Below are positions 22,263 through 33,178 of a stretch of 64,000 nt of DNA, piece by piece (within the stretch, counting starts at the first letter, position 1; the number at the start of each line of letters is the position of its first letter). The notes under the pieces are model-generated. The model did no database searches. It was not told where the DNA came from and saw nothing but the letters and a program-made list of their open reading frames with translations. This stretch comes from Tigriopus japonicus (Eukaryota > Arthropoda > Copepoda > Harpacticoida > Harpacticidae), in NCBI GenBank assembly GCA_010645155.1, contig CM021312.1:12344730-12408729 (forward strand). The letters are read 5' to 3'. A program made the translations under genes and the position numbers.

Positions 22263-22412
22263 TGCGTCTAACGTGGAAGAAACCGCATCTATCGTTTTCA
22301 GCGGTGGCCCGCTGATTGCAACCGGACGACCCGGTCGGATAGTCCCTCGAGGACCCAATTCCAATTGATAGCTGTTGTTTATCTCCCACAACCACCACTA
22401 CGCTCCCACAAG

Positions 22413-25400
22413 ATGTCAGCAACCGAGATTTCGACCGTAAAGAGATCGATCGGCCAACTGAGAGGCCGTTTTGAGCGCGGAAAGGCGGCCATACTACAAC
22501 TACCACCAAAAACAGAATATGTTCGATCTTGTGCTGACGCTTTATCGGAAAAATTGTCTGTCATATGTGACAAATATGATGACCTCATTGAGCTTGATCC
22601 AGCCATGGAGGCGGAGGTCAAGGTCGAACTGAAACGTCTAAACACCGAGCTCATCAAGGCAATGCAACACGCGGCCGGGCCAACACCTGAGCTCGACCAG
22701 CGCATTTCAACGGCAAACAATGATCGCCCTCCAAACCGTTTTTTTAAGGCACAGGATTCAATGAAACCTTCACTTCTTTCTGCAGCCACAAATATGCCGG
22801 AGGTGCGGAACTGGATGAAGAATTTCAAATCATACTACACCTCATCTAACATGGACCTCTTGTCGTTACTGGAACAACACACAATCTTCTTTGGACGCAT
22901 GGAAAACAATCTTGCAGTAACAATCCGTTCCAAAGTTGTGGATGGGTCTACAATAAATGATTGTTATAAGGCTTTAGAGGCCCGATTTCTTGAAATAAGG
23001 CCCCTTTACCTAAGGCGACGAGACTGGTTTGTAGCAACAAAATCGCCAGTTGAATCCTTTTCAGAATGGGTTGTTCGCCTCCAGGCACTTGGGAACGAAG
23101 CAGAGATCGAGAAGATGTCAGTGGATGACTGGACAATGTTCCAATCCATCCTGGGATCTCAAGGTGAAGATGGGCTTCATTCAGAACTAATGAAGGTAAT
23201 TGAACCAAAACTCAGCTCTATCATTGTTGCGGCCGTTGGCCACGAGTCTGTCCTCAAAGCAAAGGCATCCAGTGAAAAAATTTGCAAGGTTGAAGTTGCC
23301 CAGGTCATAGCCGTTACCAACAACTGCCACCGATGTGGCCGTCCTGAGCATACAAAGCCTGAGAACTGTTTTGCAAGGGACCGCATGTGCCATGATTGTG
23401 GCAAGACTGGCCATCTAGCAAGGATGTGCCGAGACCCGTCTTCTCGGGAACCATCAGCAGACCGTTCTGGGGCCAGAAACAGTCGGGAACGAGGTCGCCC
23501 AGCCCAACGGCACTCTGGTTCGTCTCTGGATCGTCGTCGTTATTCCCGAAGCCCTTCTACAGCCCAAATCAGGGTAGTCGCTACAAATAAGGCTACTCCT
23601 CGAATGAAGCTTTTTTGCGAGATTGGCAATGGGCTCTCGCGGGTGGTTATTCCGGACACCGGGGCATCGAGATCGGTCTTTCCTACCAAGTCCTTACCAC
23701 CCAACATTCTATTGAGGCCATCAAGCACTCGCTTGATTGCGGCCAATGAATCATTGATGAGAAATTCTGGATCTTTTGAATTTTACGCAACTACAGAGGA
23801 TAGCCCTCGAGTCCTCATTTCTGCTCTCATATCTCCGGATTTACAGGGCGAACCTCTTATTGGTTGGCGTGACCTTATGGCTCTCCATATTCTCTCGCCC
23901 AAATTCCCGTCCCCAATTGTGATGGGAAGATCAGCCGTTTCCATGGATGATGAAGGAGGTGATGATGATGATGATGACATACCTACTGACTTGGTCAGGG
24001 GCCATGAATATTTCCCAACAGAGGCCAAAATGTCACAAAGCATAAAGGGGCGAAAAAATCTCAATCGCATAAGTGACCGGATTTGCAATCTAGATGGTCA
24101 TTGGGGGGCTTCATTGGAGTTACTTGTTGACAAGTACAAAGACGTCATGTGTTCCTCTCTCGGCGGGGCCTCGGGCACCATGGTTGGCCCAGGGATGAAG
24201 ATTACGTTGGACCCATCAAAGAAAATCACACCTCTTCATGTTTACACAGCCCGCCAAGTCCAGTTTCATTTTGCAGAACAATCCAACTTTCTTGTGCGAG
24301 AACTCCTTGATGCTGGTGTGATTGTCAAGGTAGAGGAACCTACTAGATGGTGCTCTCCAGCCCACTTTGTCCCAAAACCGGGGGGAAAGAAGGTACGAAT
24401 GGTGGCCGACTATCGCACTTTGAACAAGGCAGTTCTCAGGCCGGTTCACCCTTTTTATTCTGCACGTGATCTCACCAGGCAGGTGGACAAGAACAGCCGA
24501 TATTTCATTAAACTGGATGCCATACACGGATATTTTCAGGTTCCCCTTCATAGGGGGTCGTCCTTCCTCACCACGTTCTTGCTTCCATCGGGAAAATATC
24601 GTTACACTGTAGCGCCGATGGGTCTTTGCTCAAGTGGGGACGAATTTTGTATCCGCACCGATAGAGCTATGGCGGGCCTTCCATGGTTGATGAAGATCGT
24701 GGATGATCTTTTGGTCCAGGCACCAACCATGAAGATAGCTCTTGAGCGCTATGAGTTGGTCTTGAAGAGATGCCGTGACCACGGTATCAAGTTATCTCTT
24801 GAGAAGATGGAAATGGGCACAAAAATCAAATTTGCCGGCTTCATAGTCAGTAAGGATGGAATCAGTGCGGACCCAGCCAAACTGCAAGCAATCCGCGAAT
24901 TCCCTATACCAAAATCTGTCACGGAACTGCGTTCTTTCTTGGGCCTTGCGAACCAGTTGGGATCCTTTCTTCCCGATTTAGCCCATTCCACTGTCAAAAT
25001 GAGGGAGCTCCTCAAGAAAGGGAATGCTTTCCTTTGGCTTGACGTTCATCAAGCAGAATTTGACCTTGCTCGACGGCTTCTTTGCTCTGCTGCAGTTGTC
25101 AAGCCCTTTAATCCTTCATTGAGGACGGAACTCTTAACTGATGCATCTCGTCTCCACGGCCTTGGATTTGCTCTTGTCCAACGTGAGCTGAATGGTCAAC
25201 CCCGTCTCATCCAGTGCGGTTCACGTTCACTGACCCCAGCAATGAGAAATTACGCAACTATCGAGTTGGAGGCCACAGCTTTGATGACAGCAGTCTTAAA
25301 ATGTGATTTTTATCTTAGGGGAATGTCCAATTTCAAGGTCATTACGGACCATTTACCCTTGGTTGGCATTTTTGACAAGAGGTCAATTATCATGGACAAC

Positions 25401-26753
25401 GACCGCCTGCAGCGCATCAGAGAGAGGTTGATCATGTATGATTTTGAGGTTACTTGGTCCTCTGGAAAGGAGCATCAGATTGCGGATGCTCTGAGCCGTG
25501 CGCCATTTTTCCCAGCAGATGATCACATGGACACAAATATCAAACGTGTCGACGTGGAAGATCCATCCCTAGCCATCATATTCAACAACATTGACGAGGA
25601 ATACCGCCTCCTCCGTGATTGCATCACCTGCGGCTCCATAGACCGCCCACTTCTCTCGCAATTCAAGGCTGAATTTGATGAGTTGTCCATCGATGGTGGA
25701 ATCATTTGCAAAGGGAACAGGCTGTTCATTCCCAGGCCAGCTCGCCGCGAGATGATTGATTTGCTCCATCTCTCCCATTCTGGCATAAAAAAAACAATTG
25801 AACAAGCCGGTCAGGTCTTCTTCTGGCCCGGGATGGGAAACGATATAAAGTTGAGGATTGCGTCATGCCCGGAGTGTGTTGCCGTCCTCCCATCACAGCC
25901 TTTTGAGCCGATCATTTCGGCGGCCAGCACGGCCACAGCCCCCATGCAGCACATCGCGGTTGACCTTTTTGACCTTGAGGGTACCTCGTATCTTATCATG
26001 GTTGACCGCTACAGCGGCTTTCCTTTCGTAGCGAAGATGCGCACAACCACAACAGAGGCTATATGTGAGGTGTTGTCAAAATGGTTTTGCGACGTCGGTC
26101 TTCCAGAATATCTTAAATCCGATAATGGACCACAATTTCGCAAAAGCTTTACAAAATATTGCGAAGAAATGGGCATTCGACATGAGACTTCATCCCCATA
26201 CCATCCTCGGAGCAATGGTTTAGCGGAATCGGCAGTTAAGGTCATCAAGACCTTACTGAAAAAAGTCGGCGGGTCGGTTTCCAGCCGCCAATTCCGCGAA
26301 GCATTATTAGCGTGGAGAGTAACGCCGCGGACTGATGGCTTCAGCCCAGCCTTTGGCTTTTATGGCCGCCACGTTCGTTCACGCTTACCAGATCTTCGCC
26401 GCACATCACACGCAGACAGCGAGTTCCACCGTGCGCGCATTGCCGCCGACCTTGTCGCCGCCAGGGCTGCAGGAGGACACGACTTATCACCCCTCTCCAT
26501 CGGCGAAGCTGTTGCATTTCAGGACACCAACACGGGTGTGTGGCAAGGTGGCGCAATTGTGATCGAAGTCTGCAATAATGGCCGTTCATATAAGGTTGAG
26601 ACTCCAAATGGCATCTTCCGCAGGAACCGTCGCCTGCTGCGACCTTCAGTGGCACCACCTGCTCCGGTTGCTGCAATTGATCATCTTGTTCCTCCGATTA
26701 CTCCTCGACGCAGCCTTCGCCAAACAAACAAGATTGTGCGATTTGAGGCCTAA
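22413..26753 (+). CDS. gag-pol: gypsy gag-pol polyprotein, 1446 aa, intact
   Basis: Single uninterrupted frame; atg at 22413 is the first Met codon. Order: gag (about 1-300); two CCHC zinc knuckles at C305-C319 (CX2CX4HX5C) and C326-C339 (CX2CX4HX4C); aspartic protease with DTGAS at D415; reverse transcriptase with YFIKLDAIHGYFQVPLH, APMGLC and the catalytic VDD at 763-765; RNase H starting LLTDAS at D910; integrase with an HHCC-type finger from H1119, catalytic D1184, D1237 and E1272 (34 residues between the last two), and a C-terminal tail without an obvious chromodomain. Gag and pol share one frame, so no frameshift signal is needed. Layout and motifs suggest a Mag-like branch, but this is an impression from motifs, not a phylogeny. 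It is expected to form intracellular particles, reverse-transcribe and integrate the element. No catalytic residue is missing. Confidence 0.95.
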   Translation: MSATEISTVKRSIGQLRGRFERGKAAILQLPPKTEYVRSCADALSEKLSVICDKYDDLIELDPAMEAEVKVELKRLNTELIKAMQHAAGPTPELDQRISTANNDRPPNRFFKAQDSMKPSLLSAATNMPEVRNWMKNFKSYYTSSNMDLLSLLEQHTIFFGRMENNLAVTIRSKVVDGSTINDCYKALEARFLEIRPLYLRRRDWFVATKSPVESFSEWVVRLQALGNEAEIEKMSVDDWTMFQSILGSQGEDGLHSELMKVIEPKLSSIIVAAVGHESVLKAKASSEKICKVEVAQVIAVTNNCHRCGRPEHTKPENCFARDRMCHDCGKTGHLARMCRDPSSREPSADRSGARNSRERGRPAQRHSGSSLDRRRYSRSPSTAQIRVVATNKATPRMKLFCEIGNGLSRVVIPDTGASRSVFPTKSLPPNILLRPSSTRLIAANESLMRNSGSFEFYATTEDSPRVLISALISPDLQGEPLIGWRDLMALHILSPKFPSPIVMGRSAVSMDDEGGDDDDDDIPTDLVRGHEYFPTEAKMSQSIKGRKNLNRISDRICNLDGHWGASLELLVDKYKDVMCSSLGGASGTMVGPGMKITLDPSKKITPLHVYTARQVQFHFAEQSNFLVRELLDAGVIVKVEEPTRWCSPAHFVPKPGGKKVRMVADYRTLNKAVLRPVHPFYSARDLTRQVDKNSRYFIKLDAIHGYFQVPLHRGSSFLTTFLLPSGKYRYTVAPMGLCSSGDEFCIRTDRAMAGLPWLMKIVDDLLVQAPTMKIALERYELVLKRCRDHGIKLSLEKMEMGTKIKFAGFIVSKDGISADPAKLQAIREFPIPKSVTELRSFLGLANQLGSFLPDLAHSTVKMRELLKKGNAFLWLDVHQAEFDLARRLLCSAAVVKPFNPSLRTELLTDASRLHGLGFALVQRELNGQPRLIQCGSRSLTPAMRNYATIELEATALMTAVLKCDFYLRGMSNFKVITDHLPLVGIFDKRSIIMDNDRLQRIRERLIMYDFEVTWSSGKEHQIADALSRAPFFPADDHMDTNIKRVDVEDPSLAIIFNNIDEEYRLLRDCITCGSIDRPLLSQFKAEFDELSIDGGIICKGNRLFIPRPARREMIDLLHLSHSGIKKTIEQAGQVFFWPGMGNDIKLRIASCPECVAVLPSQPFEPIISAASTATAPMQHIAVDLFDLEGTSYLIMVDRYSGFPFVAKMRTTTTEAICEVLSKWFCDVGLPEYLKSDNGPQFRKSFTKYCEEMGIRHETSSPYHPRSNGLAESAVKVIKTLLKKVGGSVSSRQFREALLAWRVTPRTDGFSPAFGFYGRHVRSRLPDLRRTSHADSEFHRARIAADLVAARAAGGHDLSPLSIGEAVAFQDTNTGVWQGGAIVIEVCNNGRSYKVETPNGIFRRNRRLLRPSVAPPAPVAAIDHLVPPITPRRSLRQTNKIVRFEA

Positions 26754-26860
26754 TATGGCCTTGAACAAAACGTGAAGATAAATAACCCGCAATACGCGAA
26801 AGATAAATGACGGTCACATGTTTCTATTTTACATTACATACAATTAACAAAAATACTCTT

Positions 26861-26877
26861 GGGGGGGAGGGGGAAGA
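26861..26877 (+). promoter_or_regulatory. polypurine tract
   Basis: Purine-only run gggggggagggggaaga ends exactly at the 3' LTR start. This is the expected plus-strand DNA priming site of an LTR retrotransposon. Confidence 0.85.
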
Positions 26878-27009
26878 TGTTCGGGATTGATGTTTCTTCA
26901 GATACGCAACCCCTCGTTTTATTGAAGACTGGCTCGTAAGGTGAAAATAAAGAAGAGTTGATTCTCGTAACCGTGTATGTGTCTCCGCCGATTCCATACC
27001 CGCATAACA
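26878..27009 (+). repeat. 3' LTR, 132 bp
   Basis: Same sequence and length as the 5' LTR; followed directly by the target duplication gaatg. Confidence 0.93.
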
Positions 27010-27110
27010 GAATGCAAATGGGTTAGTCATTTTCAAGATAAGGCTGAACAATCGACTTGTACAGAGTTAACATCGTAATACTATCTCTCTAGACCAATGA
27101 TGCTGAACCA
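27010..27110 (-). pseudogene. LINE fragment, continuation across the gypsy insertion (part 2)
   Basis: Continues the antisense LINE interrupted at 22112: contains caatcgacttgtacagagtt and cgtaatactatctct, matching 53970-54015. The uninterrupted copy at 53.9-54.0 kb shows that the junction restores a continuous LINE once the gypsy element and one gaatg are removed. Confidence 0.75.
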
Positions 27111-27150
27111 TTTTTCCCCAACGGGCCAAATCCCCGTTCCCCACCACAAA

Positions 27151-28836
27151 ATTTGATCGTTATAGAAAAAGTAGTCCATCAACAAATCAGTCACTTTTTA
27201 GACCAAGAGCACTTAATTTGTCCCGAACAATACGGCTTTAGAAAGAAACATAACACAATGCACGCTGTGCAAAATTTCCTTCAAAACGTGTTTGAAAAGC
27301 AAGACAGCAAATTAGCAATTGCAATTTTTCTCGATCTAAAAAAAGCTTTTGATTGCGTTGACCATGATGTTTTAACTCAAAAACTAGCATTTTACGGTTT
27401 TCGTAATGGGTCTCTCATATGGTTTGAAAATTACCTCTCTGGAAGATCTCAATTCGTAGAAGTGAAGGGGGTTAGGTCAGAACAACTAAAAATAGAATGT
27501 GGAGTCCCTCAAGGAAGTATTCTTGGACCACTATTGTTCCTAATATATATAAATGACATGCCACGTCATAGCAATTTTAAAACCACAATGTTTGCAGATG
27601 ACACAACTTTGCAGTGTTTTGAAAGTGAAGCACCTAAACTTGAGGAAAACGCAAACTCCCAGCTACAAAACATTTTCCAATGGCTTCAAATGAACAAATT
27701 AACTTTAAACATCGAAAAAACTAAATTCATGGTGATAAATCACACTAATACTTATTTTAGATTTAATATTGTTATATACAAACGTTGTATAACAGAGGTG
27801 GGTGGAATTGCTTCCAACGAAAAGTCAATTAAGTTTTTGGGTATGCAACTGGACAATAGATTGAATTGGAATTCTCACATTGAGTACATCGCGAACAAAC
27901 TTCGAAAAACACTTTTTAGTTTAAATAGAGTACGCAAGTCCATACCAATCTTAGTCAAAAAACAAATATATCATGCCCTAATCAAAAGTGTATTAGAGTA
28001 TGGCATTCAGTTTTACGGCCAGAGTACCAAATTGAGATCCTTAACTTTACTCCAGAAACGAGCCATAAGATGGGTAAATAATGCGAAGTGGTTGTCTCAT
28101 ACCGATGCACTATTTAGTAAAGCAAACGTGTTGAAACTTCCAGATTTGCGTACCTTAAAAGTGCTTCAAATAATGAGAGATGCCTTTAACTATGAACTCC
28201 CAACGAGCATCAATCAATACAAATGGAAAAGCAATCCACGGCTTGGTGGATGGAGATCTATTACTCCACTGACAAAATCAATGTTTTTGCAAAGATTGCC
28301 AAACTATACGTTTCCAAATGAATGGAATAAAATCAGTAACCCTGATCCAACCCTAACACGAGGGCAGTTTACAAAAAGAGTTCAACTCTTACTCATGCAA
28401 AAATACGACACCACTCCTTGCCAAGTTAGAGATTGCTTTGTTTGCCTAAATTCTTCTCATAATTGACTCAGCAATCCGAAAAAACAGATCGAAAGTTAAC
28501 AAAACCCCTTCCCTGCTCGATCAATGTCGACTATTATTTTAGCCTATGACATCGTCCGTTCTCAGACCAGGTTTAGCACTATGCCTTCAATTAAAAAGGT
28601 GTGACTCATGTTTTCTCTTCCTCCTTTTTCCTCTTTCCAACTATTTACATGATTTCATTAATCTTACATCTTTCTCTCTCGTGTCCAGTTTCTGGTGAAA
28701 ACAAGCAAAGCTTATCCAGGACCTGAGAAATATTCGTTCATTAAACATGTTGTGTAAAAGTTGAGATCTCATGTTTTTTACCGATGTCTTTAAATGAACA
28801 AAATATTTCTGAAATACAATACAATACAATACAATT
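27151..28836 (+). mobile_element. 5'-truncated LINE with intact RT domain
   Basis: Open frame of about 437 codons (27153-28466) begins inside the RT domain. Motifs in order: PEQYGFRKKHNT, FLDLKKAFDCVDHDVL, GVPQGSILGPLLFLIYIND, FADDTTL (catalytic FADD), and a LINE-type thumb and tail. No in-frame Met lies at the truncation point and no endonuclease is present, so it is a 5'-truncated copy, the usual product of target-primed reverse transcription. The 3' UTR runs to a tail of four aatac units (about 28812-28836), a microsatellite end as in some LINE clades. The open frame suggests a young copy but not an autonomous one. Clade CR1/Jockey-like is inferred. Confidence 0.85.
28812..28836 (+). repeat. 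(AATAC)n LINE 3' tail
   Basis: Tandem aatac units at the end of the LINE 3' UTR, in place of a poly(A) tail. Confidence 0.8.
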
Positions 28837-28839
28837 ATA

Positions 28840-29500
28840 TATGAAAACTGTAAAAACAGGAAAAAGTATTTATTATATACATTTCTCCCGAACCGTTATT
28901 TCTCACTTGGCTAACCACAAACTCCCCACAAATGGGGAATTCCCCATAAGTTCCGCACCACTGCTATACACAATAAATCCAGGCGACGGTAATCAAGGTT
29001 GCGTGAACAAATTATCAAAACGTTCCGCCTCAGTTTCAAAACTTCGTATTTTGAATTTTCGAAGGAATTGCTATTAGTTATTGAAAAAATAAGTGAACAA
29101 ATATCAATGAAATAGTGGAAGCTCTCAAAGAAAGCAAATTTGTGGTCAATTTTCGGTTTAAGGTCATTTACTTTGAAGAAGGCTTATTTCGTTTACAGTG
29201 GAAAAACGAACGATTCAAAGGTGGATGAGATCGTTTTCTGTCCTCGTGAGGAAAAGCGGTCGGATTCTTGACGTTAGGAATATCTTTGATCAGAGATTGC
29301 ACAGTGTTCAAATGCTATTGGAGGAAGAATTAAAGATGGTCTCAAAGACAATCGACCATCATTTTGGCTACCTGGCCTCTCACGGGCATAAAATTTGTCT
29401 TTTTTTCATTTTTCGATCATATACGAAAAATATTTACATTTAAATAAAATCGAGTCGAGTCGAGACTCGCCCTCCATAAAGTTAATTCAAAAGATAAACA
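28840..29500. other. no gene recognised
   Basis: Short open frame 29198-29443 with unrecognised product. At 29450-29480 gtcgagtcgagactcgccct and catccaaag-like sequence recall, in inverse, the segment at 10080-10100 of the 'cagctgggg' MITE family, suggesting a small degraded fragment. Confidence 0.35.
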
Positions 29501-29880
29501 GACATTGAATTTGTGGTCCAAAAATTACAATGGAACAAAGGAACAGAAAAGATAGGCAAATTAAAGAGCAAAACTCAAACAAAGTATTGGATGATCAGTT
29601 TCTCAGGTAATAGCGAATTTATTATGGAAGATCGAAATTTTGAAAAATCATATGTATTAATCTTCATTTTTTATGCATGGAAACACTCTCAAATGATGAA
29701 CAGACATTGATTTTTGTATCAAAAAATTAAAACAAAACAAGGGAACAGAAAAAATACGCAAAATAACGAGCAGAACTTTCTGTTCCAAAAATTAAATTGG
29801 AACAAGGGAACACAAAAGGTAGGAAAATTAACGAGCAAAACTCAAACTTAGTTGTGGATAATCAAGCTTCTCGGAAAAAA
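29500..29880. repeat. degenerate tandem repeat
   Basis: Three imperfect repetitions of a block containing acagacattga, tccaaaaatta, aacaa.ggaacagaaaa and aacgagca.aactcaaac, at about 29500-29590, 29700-29780 and 29780-29860. Unit edges are uncertain because of divergence. Confidence 0.5.
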
Positions 29881-30640
29881 GCGAGTTTTCGAAAAATCAT
29901 TCTACTTTCCTTCTCTAACTGATCGGAATCAATGGGGGCCCTAATTTTTGATTGGACCACATCCAATTTGCTTTGGAGGCTGGCTACAACAAATGGATTT
30001 GAAGTACGTCGAAGTCTATTCGCAAGCTGACAACTCCGTTTGAACAACTTCTTCCTAACCTTTGGAATTCTAGACAATGGCCTACCTTTTGCCACTATTT
30101 CTGGAATACCACTGGACAAACAAACCTCGTCAAAAAGTGAAATTAGCTTATTTATAGCTTTTTCTATTGATGGTTCCTGCTTTAGAATGGAAATCAAGTC
30201 CAACTCGCCTAATCTTTCAACAATAATGGGCCAGTATTCATCTTTGAACTTAAACTTGGCCACGCCCACCTTTTGAGCAGGTTTAACTCTAGAGCTCGCC
30301 GGCTTTTGAGTAATGGTCGACCCTATCTCAAGAATGTGATGATCTGAAAGGCTACATGGGGCAACATGGACATACTGGATCAGATCAGGGTCATTGGAAA
30401 AAACTAAGTCTAAAACACTCTCTGCTCTGGTTGCAACACCAACGTGTTGAGAGAGATTACGCAAGATCGCAAACTCTTCTAATTTTTCGAAAGACGGCGA
30501 TGCCGTTTTCGAAATGGGAATGTACCCATCCGGACTAACCTCCCACTCTAGAATGCTAGCCGGAAAATTGAAGTCGCCAACCACAAAGAGTCGAGAACAA
30601 ACCTCTCGATCTAACTCCTTTCCAATGAATTGGAGAGCTG
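29862..30640 (-). pseudogene. LINE endonuclease C-terminal part and linker
   Basis: Reading leftward from 30640: LQFIGKELDREVCSRLFVV, GDFNFPASILEWE, LDLVFSND and SLSDHHILE are the second half of an APE-type endonuclease, followed by about 140 residues of the linker before the RT. Frame is open for 240 codons to 29862, but the first half of the endonuclease and the whole RT are missing on either side. A different LINE family from the copy at 1-817. Confidence 0.75.
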
Positions 30641-32618
30641 ATAGAAATTAAGAAGAATTACAAGAAGGGCATATGGCATAGGGCATATAGCCCCAGTGTT
30701 AATGTTTTCTTGAAAAAGAGAAGAAAGGCTGTTTCTTTACATTTCCTCGTTGAAGCCTTGGCGTTAATGAGATAAGTGGGACGGTTGCCGCCCTTCAAGA
30801 GGAGGAGGTCATAGTTTTGTGTTGGAATACACTGTTTAGTATCTTAGCATGTCTCACCTTCAAGGATTGGGTTGGAGGGCCCACCGACCCTGCTTTTATC
30901 TGAGTGAATAAGGATAACTCAAACCAAGATCACATTCAAATATTGTTTAGGTCCAAACAGTACAATGACAATTCCACAGCCGCAACAATTGCAACTCTTG
31001 TTGCAAAAACCTTACCATTTTGAATATTGAACAAACCTACGGTGTATTTCTTCAAACATGTCGTGCACTGGTTCAATGATTTTAAAATCAATACTTTGGG
31101 CTACAACTTTTTCAAAGCCGCATGAAAATTACTAAAAACATACACCATAAAAAATTATCATTGTATTTGTCAGTGGATACTTAAAATGACATTTTCAATA
31201 TTTTAAGATACTAGAAATTCCACGTCGTTGCTTGGCGTTCTATATGGCAAAAAATAAGGCTCAGTTCAGCAGTGGGAGTCAATTGTTGCCCAATTATGGG
31301 CGGTCACTGCTATTTTTGAAGTCCTTTATTGCCCTTTTCTGTCACTTTTGAGCGCTCATTTTCCCGTTTTCAATCATTTTAACTCGTTTTTTATGGTCGA
31401 AAATTTTCCATCTCGTTATTTTATGTCAAAGTTTTTGGCTGCAGTGCCACTTTCTGCCATATTTTGCTATTTTACAAGTTTTACTGCCACGAACTTTTCT
31501 ATACTGCCATTTCCTGCCTGTGCAGTTTATAGAAATGTCAGAAAAGTTCATACACAATGGAAACAAGAAAGTAACAGAAAGAAATGAACTTATTGGAAGA
31601 AGTAATTTAACAGGTTGGAAAAGGTGGGAAAATCCCTATAGTATAAATCACAAACATAATATGTATGTGTGATTAATATTTATTCGAAATTTGGTCTACC
31701 AGCGAGTTTCTGCTGTCATTTCTTGACAACCACTCGTTTAGTGGGTTTTGGATTTTTAATGTTTTTTTTGTATCTTTTCGACGTTCACAAAAATTTCTCG
31801 TTTTTACTCCGTTAAAGCCTTATGATTTTGCAAGTGTTATTAATTAGCAGATCTGTGTTTTTATCTATTGCCAGAATTATCCGTCAAATTGAAAAAATGC
31901 ATAATTTGAACGTCATTTTTCAATATTTTAAAATGTTTAAACTTTTTAAATAACTCGTCAATGTTTTATTTGATAGCATTTGGAGTCGTTTTGTTTGTTA
32001 TGTAGTTACATTTTCGCGTTACGCACCCAGTTCTGGGATTAACAATGTATCATTCATTGCAGATATTTACGAACATTAAATAAACATCTTACTCTAAGTT
32101 TTAATTCAACGCAAACCTTTTTTGAAAGTAATCGTACGGTAGTAATTAACGACATTTAAGATAAATTAGTTGTAAATTGTATTTTCACCCTGACATGAAA
32201 GTTTCGTCGTTATTTTAAACAAATTTAAACGACCTAACATCCAAACTATCCCGAAGTCGTCTCTCTATTCTTGGAAATAGCATTTTGAATGCTATTGACC
32301 CAAATTGGAAAGTTTAGGGGGGGGGGGGAGTCATCGTTTATCGGCAATTTTTGAGGTTTCTTCCTATGCCTAAAATGTTGATCAACTGTCGAGATTCTAT
32401 GCGCTCTTGAATCATGGCGGATAGTCACATTGCAGCTATTATTTTGTTGAAGGCGTTGCCAAACACTCATTCTTGTTCCAGCAATAATTTCTCCCTCATT
32501 TGTCCTTTAATTGCATCTTTATTAGTCATTTTTCCAGGACTTTTTTATATGAAAAAACTGAATTTTGATCAAATCTGAGCCATGCTTTTCCCTCAAAAAA
32601 CTTTTTGAATTCCATATG
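30641..32618. other. no gene recognised
   Basis: AT-rich. A paragraph near 31260-31560 repeats short phrases such as 'actgcca' and 'tttctgcc' without a definable unit. A guanine run is present at about 32319-32328. Nothing else supported. Confidence 0.4.
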
Positions 32619-32625
32619 TTCCTTT

Positions 32626-33170
32626 TAGTGATTGACGAAACGGCTCATAACCAAAATCAAAAGTTTCGGTCGAAAGAGGGCGTAAACGAAACCGAAACCA
32701 AAAGCTGCTGACTACAAAATTGTATAAATGCAAAATCCACCTTAAAATTAAATTGCTCTTGTTTTCGATGTTGGGTAGTCGCAAATTTGAATAAAATGGG
32801 GAAACTTAAATTCCAGAGATTTTTGGACGTAAAACTTTTCGATTTTGTTGTCAAGCTGATCCTCTAACAGCATTTAAGGCAGGATTGGACAATTTTTTAA
32901 AAACTATTCTTGACCAACCCACTATTCAAGGGTTGTATAGATCTGCAAACAGTAACTCATTGGTAGATCAAATTTCATCAAATTTCATATAAACATTAAT
33001 TATTGAAACTATAATAATGATTAACTCTCTTTACAGGGAATCCCATTCCTTGTAGCGGTATTGAAAAATCCGCCCCCCCTCAAAAAAAACCTCCATCCTT
33101 TATATGTCTGCTTTTGGTTTTGATAGGCATAACCAAAATCGAAACTGAAAGCGCTTTTGGTCCATCACTA
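32626..33170 (-). mobile_element. hAT-like MITE with TTTCGG arrays, copy 2, split by a LINE
   Basis: Inverse orientation to copy 1. Left edge tagtgattgacgaaacgg, right edge gcgcttttggtccatcacta; gaaaccgaaacc arrays at both sides. It is interrupted at 32854-33092 by a LINE tail: the flanking halves join into the order seen in copy 1. Flanking 8-mers gttccttt and gttcttaa are only weakly alike. Confidence 0.75.
32854..33092 (+). mobile_element. LINE 3' tail inserted in the MITE
   Basis: Very short 5'-truncated copy beginning gctgatcctctaacagc, equal to the last 50 or so codons plus 3' UTR of the family at 45.7-46.7 kb, and ending in the conserved tail gggaatcccattccttgt, then atccgcccccc and an A run. 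The MITE is essentially continuous around it. Confidence 0.85.
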
Positions 33171-33178
33171 GTTCTTAA

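Larger units (their letters stand above)
22113..27009 (+). mobile_element. complete Ty3/gypsy LTR retrotransposon
   Basis: 4897 bp. Identical 132-bp LTRs at 22113-22244 and 26878-27009 begin tgttcggg and end cataaca. A 5-bp target duplication gaatg flanks it (22108-22112 and 27010-27014). Between them lie a primer-binding site, one long gag-pol frame and a polypurine tract. All parts needed for a structurally full-length copy are visible. Identical LTRs indicate a recent insertion. It sits inside an antisense LINE relic whose sequence continues across the empty site. Confidence 0.95.

Noticed and set aside
22365..22412. Extending gag-pol upstream to 22365
   Set aside because: That start is a ttg codon; the first atg in the frame is at 22413 and lies well placed after the primer-binding site.
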